Source of the DNA: an uncultured Verrucomicrobiales bacterium
Lineage (GTDB): Bacteria > Verrucomicrobiota > Verrucomicrobiia > Verrucomicrobiales > Akkermansiaceae
DNA: 6,386 nt
Direction: 5' to 3'
Assembly: GCA_937952875.1 (NCBI GenBank)
Contig: CALFDI010000068.1
Span: 1-6,386 of the forward strand
Shown: positions 1 to 4,550 of the stretch, piece after piece
Layout: each line of letters starts with the position of its first letter
Numbering within the stretch: the stretch's first letter is position 1
Translations under genes and position numbers: made by a program
The notes under the pieces: generated by a model
Seen by the model: the letters and a program-made list of their open reading frames with translations, nothing else
What the model was told of the DNA's origin: nothing
Databases searched by the model: none

Positions 1-578
1 AGCTGTGCGAGATCACCATGAATAACCTCCTTCGAGACGGCGACCTCGTCGATCATGAGGACTTTCTCGACCGCGCAGACTCACTCCAGAGACTCGGGAA
101 AACAGTGCTCATATCACGCTGCCCTGAGTTCCATAGAATAGCCACCTTCCTGAGTCGCTATACCTCAGAGCCGATCGCTATCATCCTCAGCATTGGCCTT
201 CTCAATGAGCTCTTCAAAGAAAAGTGGTCCGAGAATCTCCCAGGTGGAATTCTTGAGTCCTTTGGTCGACTCTTTAAAAACAGTGTCCAGCTCTTCGTCT
301 ATCCGTGGAAGCAGCGTAAGACAGATGAACTCGTCTCAGCAGAGAGCTTCATTGCTCCGGAAAAGTTCGCCTGTCTCTACGATCACTTCCTGCAGAACAA
401 AAAGATCGTAAGCATAGATACTGGTGATGAAGAACTGCTGAATAAAACATCTCGTGAAGTCATGCAAATGATCGAAGCCGGAGAAGATGGCTGGGAAAAG
501 TGGGTGCCGAAAGAAGCTCAATTCGTAGCCAGACGAGTGATAAGAAATCAGCAAGAGATAAACGGATTACAGAAGTAA
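1..578 (+). CDS. C-terminal part of a conserved protein often labelled nicotinate-nucleotide adenylyltransferase or TonB-dependent receptor (function unproven)
   Basis: The reading frame is open to the left edge (first full codon at 3) and ends with TAA at 576-578. The ATG at 18 is internal: the codons before it (LCEIT) continue the same conserved protein. The visible 192 residues match my memory of the C-terminal part of a roughly 480-residue bacterial family. Recognisable blocks are EDFLDRADSLQRLGKTVLIS, the LSRYTSEPIAI segment, LPGGILESFGRLF, the LFVYPWK strand, and a terminal helix ending DGWEKWVPKE. Databases give this family the names nicotinate-nucleotide adenylyltransferase or TonB-dependent receptor. 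Nothing here supports either: there is no nucleotidyltransferase HxGH motif, no beta-barrel strands and no membrane segment in this part. It is probably a cytosolic protein. It converges with the small gene at 649-1071 across a 70-base gap that contains no clear terminator. Family membership is fairly sure; function is unknown. Confidence 0.85.
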   Translation, partial: LCEITMNNLLRDGDLVDHEDFLDRADSLQRLGKTVLISRCPEFHRIATFLSRYTSEPIAIILSIGLLNELFKEKWSENLPGGILESFGRLFKNSVQLFVYPWKQRKTDELVSAESFIAPEKFACLYDHFLQNKKIVSIDTGDEELLNKTSREVMQMIEAGEDGWEKWVPKEAQFVARRVIRNQQEINGLQK

Positions 579-648
579 CGAGGTCTCAGCTGGGAGTCAA
601 TCGGTCGGATGTTAGATCTACTGTGTTTTCGTTACTGTAGAGGTAGTT

Positions 649-1071
649 TTAATCAGCTTCGATCAGTGAGATTGTATTTTCAGGAAGCTCAATGGTCTTG
701 GGGAGTCTAGGCAATAGTTTCCATAATTGGTTCGGGTTACGCCGTGCTCCCGCGCCGTCTAGGTAACGCCATTTTGCGTCATTGCCTTTGATAGCCACGA
801 TGTAAGAAATGCTTTTGAAGCGTTTGTCTCCATTTTGCATGATAGAGGTCTTTGGGACAAAGCACACATATTCATGGCCTGCCCTGTAGAGTCTGTCTGG
901 TAGTCCAACGTTTAATGACTCAATGACGATTCCACATTCTATGATCTGTTTGGCCCCTGCGATGAGGTTTTTTTCGAAATTGTTCTGACCATTCATCAGT
1001 TTGTAAATTGAGGGGTGAGTGCGATCAACGAGAGCCTTTGCATCACCTGTATTAAATGACTTGAGCATCAT
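649..1071 (-). CDS. Small hypothetical protein, probably N-terminally truncated
   Basis: This 140-codon frame starts at tandem ATGs (1071 and 1068) and ends with TAA at 649-651. It resembles a loosely defined family of small secreted or periplasmic proteins from Verrucomicrobiota and Planctomycetota, recalled from general family patterns. Family-like features are an N-terminal GDAKALVDRTHPSIYKLM block, a central YVCFVPKTSIM strand followed by KSISYIVAI, and WRYLDGAGARRNP near the C-terminus, giving an SnoaL/NTF2-like impression. Relatives usually carry a signal peptide and about 15 more residues before the GDA block. Here the frame extends upstream of the ATG only to 1107 (residues QSLSPTVSNEVF), has no start codon there and meets TGA at 1108-1110. 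No signal peptide is present. A weak GAAG sits about 5 bases before the ATG. It is either a short cytosolic form or a gene that has lost its 5' end. The function is unknown. Confidence 0.6.
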   Translation of the reverse strand: MMLKSFNTGDAKALVDRTHPSIYKLMNGQNNFEKNLIAGAKQIIECGIVIESLNVGLPDRLYRAGHEYVCFVPKTSIMQNGDKRFKSISYIVAIKGNDAKWRYLDGAGARRNPNQLWKLLPRLPKTIELPENTISLIEAD

Positions 1072-1185
1072 AAAAACTTCGTTGGAGACGGTCGGGGAAA
1101 GAGACTGTCACGTTGCGACGCGAAAACGGCCAGTATGTTTTCTCAAAGCAGTTTTTTATACCGGAAGGAAGTTTAAGTTTTTTGG

Positions 1186-1201
1186 AGATTTTTAAAAATC
1201 T
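1186..1201. repeat. Perfect 16-bp AT-rich palindrome
   Basis: AGATTTTTAAAAATCT reads the same on both strands with no spacer, centred at 1193.5. It lies in the 256-base gap between the small hypothetical gene (-) and the tetR gene (+). It has no GC stem and no U-tract, so it is not a terminator. A protein-binding site or simply AT-rich promoter DNA is possible. Confidence 0.6.
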
Positions 1202-1226
1202 ATAAATGAAAGGTGAATCAAGGCGA

Positions 1227-1258
1227 CAGAATTCTACTAAGATCTCTGAAGAATTCTG
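1227..1258. repeat. Nested 32-bp dyad with two AGAATTCT palindromes around AGATCT
   Basis: CAGAATTCT at 1227-1235 is the exact inverted copy of AGAATTCTG at 1250-1258. Each arm is itself an 8-bp palindrome. The centre of the dyad falls exactly on a third palindrome, AGATCT at 1240-1245 (shared centre 1242.5). The 4-base connectors (ACTA, CTGA) do not pair. The element sits 28 bases upstream of the -35 box of the tetR promoter, so it could bind a regulator or mark promoter architecture. No function can be assigned. Confidence 0.55.
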
Positions 1259-1285
1259 GGCGTTCTTGCTGGAGGCGCGCATAGC

Positions 1286-1314
1286 TTGACCAATTCGTAA
1301 GAGCTGTCTATCAT
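1286..1314 (+). promoter_or_regulatory. Sigma70-type promoter of the TetR-family gene
   Basis: TTGACC (1286-1291), a spacer of exactly 17 bases, and TATCAT (1309-1314) make a strong -35/-10 pair. The expected transcription start is near 1321, only about 7 bases before the ATG at 1328, so the mRNA would have almost no leader and no Shine-Dalgarno site. The -10 box lies inside the operator-like dyad at 1306-1323, as expected for autorepression. Confidence 0.6.
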
Positions 1315-1323
1315 GTGATAGTT
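1306..1323. promoter_or_regulatory. Candidate TetR operator at the tetR promoter
   Basis: GTCTATC-ATGT-GATAGTT is an 18-bp dyad whose inner arms CTATCA and TGATAG are perfect inverted repeats. It fits the pattern RTCTAYC-N4-GRTAGKT shared with the two dyads at the SDR operon promoter (4111-4128 and 4172-4189), matching them at 10 and 11 of 14 arm positions. It covers the -10 box and the predicted transcription start, so a bound repressor would block its own gene. Binding is an inference. Confidence 0.55.
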
Positions 1324-1327
1324 AACG

Positions 1328-1876
1328 ATGTCCGATACAGCTGAGTCCATTCTTGATATAGCCGAGCGCATGATTCGTAGTGGTGGTTATCACTCGTTTA
1401 GTTTTCGTCAGATTGCTGATGAGCTAGGTATTAAGAGTGCGAGCATCCATTACCATTACCCTAGTAAAGAAGACCTAGGGCTAGCTGTCGTTCAGCGCTA
1501 TACTGATCGCTTTATGCTCTCTCTCGGTGATCCTACTGAGAGAAAGCGCCCTATAAAGCTCTACGTCGATGCATTTAACGCGGCTTTTCAAAATAGCTGT
1601 AATCCCTGTCTCTGCGGTGTGATGGCAGGAGAGTCAGGTAAGCTTGGTGTTCCTATTTGTGAGAGTCTGCAGAGTTTTAGTGAAAAGAATATCGCTTGGT
1701 TAAAGCAAGCTCTTAAGACGGAGAGGCCAGACTGGTCTGCGTCAAAGAGAGAAAGCGTGGCGTCACTCATTTTCTCAGCTTTGGAAGGTGCGATTACATT
1801 TGCTGGTGTGACTGGCCAGGATACTCATCTGAAAAAGGTGAGTGATTCTGCTCTTAAGCTCTTAGTAGATGAGTAA
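1328..1876 (+). CDS. TetR/AcrR-family transcriptional regulator
   Basis: This is a 182-residue protein of usual TetR length. Residues 4-50 form the N-terminal DNA-binding domain: helix 1 (AESILDIAERMI), then the helix-turn-helix FSFRQIADELGIKSASIHYHYPSKEDL, with the typical recognition helix and SKEDL cap. The remaining residues form the helical ligand/dimer domain. It contains four cysteines (91, 94, 96, 111) in NSCNPCLCG and VPICES, a cluster that recalls cysteine-bearing, electrophile-responsive relatives such as NemR. Whether these are redox sensors is speculative. The ATG at 1328 gives the usual short arm before helix 1, and no better start exists. The dyad over its promoter indicates autoregulation, and the matching dyads at the convergent SDR operon suggest that operon as its target. 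TetR proteins usually repress and release DNA on ligand binding. The family call is secure; the ligand is unknown. Confidence 0.95.
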   Translation: MSDTAESILDIAERMIRSGGYHSFSFRQIADELGIKSASIHYHYPSKEDLGLAVVQRYTDRFMLSLGDPTERKRPIKLYVDAFNAAFQNSCNPCLCGVMAGESGKLGVPICESLQSFSEKNIAWLKQALKTERPDWSASKRESVASLIFSALEGAITFAGVTGQDTHLKKVSDSALKLLVDE

Positions 1877-1895
1877 GACTTTTATAAAACGGCAC

Positions 1896-1930
1896 TAAAA
1901 ACCCCTCACTGCGTGCGCAGTAAGGGGTGT
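1896..1930 (-). terminator. Rho-independent terminator of the SDR-cupin-AhpD-like operon
   Basis: CCCCTCACTGC (1902-1912) pairs with GCAGTAAGGGG (1917-1927) around a GTGC loop, with one C/A mismatch. On the minus strand the stem is followed by TTTTTA (1901-1896), the U-tract expected of an intrinsic terminator for the operon that ends at 1976. On the plus strand no U-tract follows, so for the tetR transcript (stop at 1874-1876) it would be at best a weak bidirectional stop. Confidence 0.8.
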
Positions 1931-1941
1931 TATCAGTGAAT

Positions 1942-1960
1942 TATCCTGTCACGCAGGATA
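1942..1960 (-). repeat. Perfect 7-bp hairpin after the AhpD-like gene
   Basis: TATCCTG (1942-1948) and CAGGATA (1954-1960) are perfect inverted repeats around a 5-base loop. The hairpin starts 15 bases beyond the stop codon of the AhpD-like gene and precedes the main terminator. It has no U-tract. It may be an accessory 3'-end stabilising hairpin. Confidence 0.45.
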
Positions 1961-1975
1961 TTGATATTAAACGCC

Positions 1976-2548
1976 TCAGCCTCCAGCAGTGGGTGCGGGA
2001 GCAGCTTTAGTCCATGCTTTTGCTTGGAATGGTTCGTCTAGTTCAGGTTCAGCTAGGTGGTTGGTATAGTTTGTGATGACTTTAAATGCCATGTGAGTGA
2101 CAATCTCTAGGATGTGCTCGTCTGTGTATCCAGCTGACTTAAAGGCATCGATATCGCATGAGCTAGGGCGTCCCTGTTTCGTAAAGATTGCGAGAGCAAA
2201 GGTGCGAAGTGCTTCTTGTTTAGCATCTGCGAGCGGCGCGCTTGTGCGAAGTGCTTCGAGCTGATCAGCAGGAAGAAGGCCTTTCATTTCTATGACTGTG
2301 CTGTGCGCTGCCATACAATATCCGCAGTCGTTTTCGACGTTATTGACGACTTGGATGATCTCTTGTTCAGCTGCTGTGAATGCGGAGTTTTTTGCAATAA
2401 TGTCAGCGATGGCTTGGTAGCTCTGGATAAGGACGGGTGATCCTGCGAATACGCGGAGGACATTTGGCGTCCATCCGAATGCTTCGGTGAGGCCCTTCAG
2501 GGCAGGAAGGGAACCTGCTGGAGCTGTTTCTTCTGTATGATGTTTCAT
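1976..2548 (-). CDS. Carboxymuconolactone decarboxylase (CMD)/AhpD-like family protein
   Basis: This is a 190-residue all-helical protein of the AhpD-like fold. The active-site signature is complete: E63-x11-C75-x2-C78-x3-H82, within ENDCGYCMAAH. In alkylhydroperoxidase AhpD the two cysteines form the redox-active pair, with the glutamate and histidine as proton relay. The C-terminal half (AFKSAGYTDEHILEIVTHMAFKVITNYTNH) is the standard CMD helix pair ending in the NYTNH motif. There is no signal peptide, so it is cytosolic. The start at 2548 follows the cupin stop by 25 bases without a Shine-Dalgarno sequence, and it is the last gene of the operon. CxxC-bearing members act as peroxidases or thiol-dependent reductases rather than true decarboxylases, so a redox or detoxification role fits. 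The substrate is unknown. The C-terminal tail (KAAPAPTAGG) is a low-complexity extension. Confidence 0.92.
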   Translation of the reverse strand: MKHHTEETAPAGSLPALKGLTEAFGWTPNVLRVFAGSPVLIQSYQAIADIIAKNSAFTAAEQEIIQVVNNVENDCGYCMAAHSTVIEMKGLLPADQLEALRTSAPLADAKQEALRTFALAIFTKQGRPSSCDIDAFKSAGYTDEHILEIVTHMAFKVITNYTNHLAEPELDEPFQAKAWTKAAPAPTAGG

Positions 2549-2573
2549 AATATTTTTTGCTATAGATGAGATT

Positions 2574-3224
2574 TTAAGACTGTGTGAGAGGAGGAAGATG
2601 GCCAGTTTTCACGTAAATGAGGGCTCCATCGTCTTCTGTGTGTGGTGTGTGTTGGCTATACGGTTTATTTCGTAGCCAAGAGCCTGTGGGGTAGGAGCCA
2701 TGTTCATCGTGGAAGGTGCCTTCGAGGACGATGATTTCTTCACCACCAGGATGAATGTGTGGATTGAACTGGGTGTTAGGTGCCCATTTTACAAAGGCAA
2801 TACTCTCATGATGATGAGAGTGGAGAGGCATGACTGATAAGCCTGCGACCATGCCTTGGCGCCATTGGTTAGAGTTTGCAGAGGCTGTTAGGGAGGTTGT
2901 GTCATTGCTTTCAAAATGACCTTTTTTCCTGAAGACGAGTGCTCCTTCTGATCCAGAGCTGAGTGTCCGCTCATGTCCAGATGGGTAGCGCAAGTAGTCT
3001 CCTGCAGAAAATGTCTGATCACTAGACTTAAGAGATCCACTAAGGATCAAGTATTCTTCAGAATCATCAGACTGTGGGAGAGGGCTATTTTTCTGAATAC
3101 GGAGGTATGAACTTTCCCATGTGACCTTGTCTAGCAGAGCTTGCTCGACGCCAGGCGAGTCGGTGTTTTTCCACTCAAGCTGATCGGGGAGTAGGGCGAC
3201 ATTCTGATGTATATCTGAGTTCAT
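2574..3224 (-). CDS. ChrR-like bicupin protein
   Basis: The 216 residues form two cupin repeats. The C-terminal one (about 125-210) is intact: HIHPGGEEIIVLEG gives the first cupin motif with H156, H158 and E162, and GSWLRNKPYSQHTPH gives the second with H192, together a plausible mononuclear metal site. It is typical of the ChrR-like cupin family, named after the zinc-binding C-terminal domain of the anti-sigma factor ChrR. The N-terminal repeat (about 12-105) keeps the fold pattern (SEEYLILSG, AGDYLRYPSGHER) but lacks the HxH pair and is probably structural. No zinc-binding anti-sigma domain is present, so this is a stand-alone cupin. Such proteins are often dioxygenase-like or bind small ligands; the reaction is unknown. 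It is the middle gene of the operon, 100 bases after the SDR stop, and the intervening hairpin may reduce its expression relative to the SDR. The start at 3224 has no Shine-Dalgarno sequence. Confidence 0.88.
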   Translation of the reverse strand: MNSDIHQNVALLPDQLEWKNTDSPGVEQALLDKVTWESSYLRIQKNSPLPQSDDSEEYLILSGSLKSSDQTFSAGDYLRYPSGHERTLSSGSEGALVFRKKGHFESNDTTSLTASANSNQWRQGMVAGLSVMPLHSHHHESIAFVKWAPNTQFNPHIHPGGEEIIVLEGTFHDEHGSYPTGSWLRNKPYSQHTPHTEDDGALIYVKTGHLPPLTQS

Positions 3225-3244
3225 AACGTGTTAGAGGAAGAGAG

Positions 3245-3289
3245 AAAGTGCTACCTACTATTTCATTCGGAAATGGTAGGCAGCACTTT
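3245..3289 (-). terminator. Long hairpin between the SDR and cupin genes (attenuator or processing site)
   Basis: AAAGTGCT (3245-3252) pairs with AGCACTTT (3282-3289). The pairing continues through CCTAC/GTAGG and ATTTC/GAAAT to a 5-base loop (3265-3269). This is a stem of 20 positions with two non-pairs on the minus strand (3253/3281 and 3259/3275). The minus-strand RNA downstream is pyrimidine-rich (CUCUCUUCCUCU) but has no pure U-tract. Termination is therefore likely partial, or the stem is an mRNA processing or stabilising element inside the operon. The arms contain CTACC/GGTAG-like words, but with spacing unlike the 18-bp operator dyads. Confidence 0.6.
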
Positions 3290-3324
3290 AGGGGGTGTTA
3301 TGCCGAAGCTATTTAGGGCTTTGA

Positions 3325-4089
3325 TTAGTTACGGCCTGCGATGACGCCACCGTCAACATCCCAGATGGCACCAGTGACCCATCCAGCAGCATCGCTAAGA
3401 AGGAAGTCAATAGCTGCGCCGACGTCTGCTGGCTGGCCGATACGACCGATTGGGTGGAATCCATTAAAGCCCTGAAGAGCTGAGTGGATCTCGGTAGGCT
3501 CGATAAAGGCGCCGTAGATCGGTGTCTCGACGACTGCTGGTGAGACCGCATTGACACGGATGCCGCTATCGGCGAGTTCCATGGCGAGATGCTGAGTCAT
3601 GGCATGAAGTCCAGCCTTTGCCATAGAGTAGGCTGATGATGGTGTCGCTTTGATGGCTTGCTTAGCCCACATGGAACCGATGTTCACGATGCTACCTGAC
3701 TTTTTCGCAGCCATTTTCTTAGCCACAGCCTGTGTGATGAAGAACATGGATTCGTTAATTCCATGATACTGAGCATAATTCTCACGTGTATGCTCAAGGA
3801 ATGGAGCTGGAGAAAAATAGCCTGCAGAGTTTACAAGATAGTCAGGCCCGCAAGATGAGCATGCGTCGAGCTTAGCGATGTAAGCGTCGACAGCTGCTGC
3901 GTCGTAGAGATCGAGAGAGACTGTGTTGACTTCTGGTGCGCCTGCTGCGGTGATTTCTGCTGCGGCTTTATCTAGTTTATCCTGACTGCGCCCGACAATT
4001 GTAACTGCTACGCCGCGTCCTGCGAGACGCTTAGCTGTGTCGAGACCGATTCCAGTGGATCCTCCGATGATGAGTGCTGATTGAGACAT
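3325..4089 (-). CDS. SDR-family NAD(P)-dependent oxidoreductase
   Basis: This is a classical short-chain dehydrogenase/reductase of 254 residues. The Rossmann glycine motif is GGSTGIG (residues 9-15), a variant of TGxxxGxG. The adenine-ring Asp is D60 and the NNAG motif appears as NSAG (87-90). The catalytic tetrad is N112, S139, Y154 and K158 (YSMAK). The C-terminal [18 protein letters not shown] and GAIWDVDGG blocks are standard. R34 after the second strand (IVGRS) favours NADP(H). There is no signal peptide, so it is cytosolic. I chose the ATG at 4089, which puts the first beta-strand at the very N-terminus as usual. An in-frame ATG at 4119 would add [10 protein letters not shown], but it lies inside the operator-like dyad and only about 12 bases from the predicted transcription start. 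Neither start has a Shine-Dalgarno site. It is the first gene of the operon with the cupin and AhpD-like genes. The substrate is unknown. Confidence 0.95.
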   Translation of the reverse strand: MSQSALIIGGSTGIGLDTAKRLAGRGVAVTIVGRSQDKLDKAAAEITAAGAPEVNTVSLDLYDAAAVDAYIAKLDACSSCGPDYLVNSAGYFSPAPFLEHTRENYAQYHGINESMFFITQAVAKKMAAKKSGSIVNIGSMWAKQAIKATPSSAYSMAKAGLHAMTQHLAMELADSGIRVNAVSPAVVETPIYGAFIEPTEIHSALQGFNGFHPIGRIGQPADVGAAIDFLLSDAAGWVTGAIWDVDGGVIAGRN

Positions 4090-4110
4090 GAATTTGTATT
4101 TTTTAATTTG

Positions 4111-4128
4111 ATCTACCATTAGGTAGGT
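4111..4128. promoter_or_regulatory. Candidate TetR operator, downstream copy at the SDR promoter
   Basis: ATCTACC-ATTA-GGTAGGT is an 18-bp dyad (perfect core CTACC/GGTAG) centred at 4119.5. It lies just downstream of the predicted transcription start (about 4131, minus strand). It shares the half-site and 4-base spacer pattern with 4172-4189 (13 of 14 arm positions the same) and with the dyad at the tetR promoter. A repressor here would block promoter escape. Confidence 0.65.
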
Positions 4129-4137
4129 TACGGGAGG

Positions 4138-4166
4138 TGTATATACTCTCGATTTGCATGAGTCAA
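4138..4166 (-). promoter_or_regulatory. Sigma70-type promoter of the SDR-cupin-AhpD-like operon
   Basis: On the minus strand, TTGACT (4166-4161), a spacer of exactly 17 bases, and TATACA (4143-4138) form a near-consensus promoter. Transcription should start near 4131, giving a leader of about 42 bases to the ATG at 4089. Operator-like dyads lie on both sides: one over the first transcribed bases and one 5 bases upstream of the -35 box. Confidence 0.7.
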
Positions 4167-4171
4167 ATAAA

Positions 4172-4189
4172 ATCTACCTACTGATAGGT
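4172..4189. promoter_or_regulatory. Candidate TetR operator, upstream copy at the SDR promoter
   Basis: ATCTACC-TACT-GATAGGT is an 18-bp dyad centred at 4180.5, 61 bp from the centre of the other copy, about six helical turns. It abuts the -35 box (5-base gap). The near-identity to 4111-4128 and its placement suggest cooperative or looping repression of the operon. Binding by the TetR protein at 1328-1876 is inferred from the related dyad over that gene's own promoter. Confidence 0.6.
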
Positions 4190-4219
4190 ATTTTTTGAGA
4201 TTTTTGAAATTCTCTTCAG

Positions 4220-4487
4220 TCAGATGAATGGTTTCATCGTGTTTCTAGCATCTAGGTAGGTGTCGTTTTTCTTTGAAATTACTGCCTTGAGATGCTCTAT
4301 GCTGTTCCTTGCTTCTTCCGAGGAAGGATAGTGAAAACGCCATCTGATATCTTATCAGCAATTAAGATGTTTGGCGAATGATGTCTGCAAGTGACTGCTT
4401 CTCAAAGATGTATATTGTCTCATAATGGGAAGTGTCGAAGTTTTCTACACTAGGTGTCTTTTGTTGTAAGATGATGCCTATACTTTA
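4220..4487 (-). pseudogene. Possible remnant of a decayed minus-strand gene
   Basis: Three minus-strand stretches, each in a different frame, look protein-like and follow one another. They are 4484-4362 (IILQQKTPSVENFDTSHYE, then IYIFEKQSLADIIRQTS, then TAA), 4377-4339 (SPNILIADKISDG) and 4351-4220 (WRFHYPSSEEARNSIEHLK, then KKNDTYLDARNTMKPFI, then TGA). Joined through two frameshifts they would make a C-terminal protein fragment of roughly 85-90 residues, with amphipathic helix-like ends and plausible composition. No start codon, promoter or family can be recognised. Chance coding-like sequence remains possible, since short open stretches occur in any DNA of this composition. Confidence is low. 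It lies directly upstream of the SDR promoter in the same orientation. Confidence 0.3.
4344..4358. repeat. Short inverted repeat CTGATA-TCT-TATCAG
   Basis: Perfect 6-bp arms around a 3-base centre, in the noncoding region between the divergent genes. There is no U-tract on either side. It falls inside the possible pseudogene remnant and may have no function. Confidence 0.35.
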
Positions 4488-4550
4488 GGTTTATATTTAG
4501 CTTTATACTTTTCTGTAGACTTAAAGTAATTTTTCGATAAACAACCAAAC

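Larger units (their letters stand above)
4190..4550. other. Intergenic region between the divergent SDR operon and the secreted-protein gene
   Basis: There is no intact gene in these 361 bases. On the minus strand the middle part shows short coding-like stretches in three frames (see the pseudogene entry at 4220-4487). A lone GGTAGGT half-site occurs at 4255-4261, but without a partner arm at the right spacing. The last 75 bases are AT-rich and should hold the promoter of the gene starting at 4551. TATACT words at 4479-4484 and 4504-4509 could be -10 boxes, but neither has a good -35 partner at 16-18 bases. Confidence 0.4.

Noticed and set aside
596..645. Possible terminator between the two convergent genes at 578 and 649 (CTACTGT...ACTGTAG)
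   Set aside because: The stem has only seven positions with a mismatch and a nine-base loop, and no U-tract follows on either strand.
1052..1282. A 76-codon minus-strand frame overlapping the 5' end of the small hypothetical gene
   Set aside because: Composition is unlike a folded protein, it contains the palindromic noncoding DNA, and it overlaps a better-supported frame. Kept only as a possible witness of 5' decay.
2216..2440. Plus-strand frame rich in cysteine inside the AhpD-like gene
   Set aside because: Its cysteines are antisense readings of the CMD codons. No start signal or family resemblance.
4244..4261. Possible fourth TetR operator with a perfect GGTAGGT half-site
   Set aside because: The opposite arm (TCTAGCA in register) does not match ATCTACC. 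It fits better only with a 5-base spacer, so it is at most a half-site.
4301..4327. CTTCC-GA-GGAAG hairpin in the intergenic region
   Set aside because: A two-base loop cannot form and alternative pairings are short, with no U-tract.
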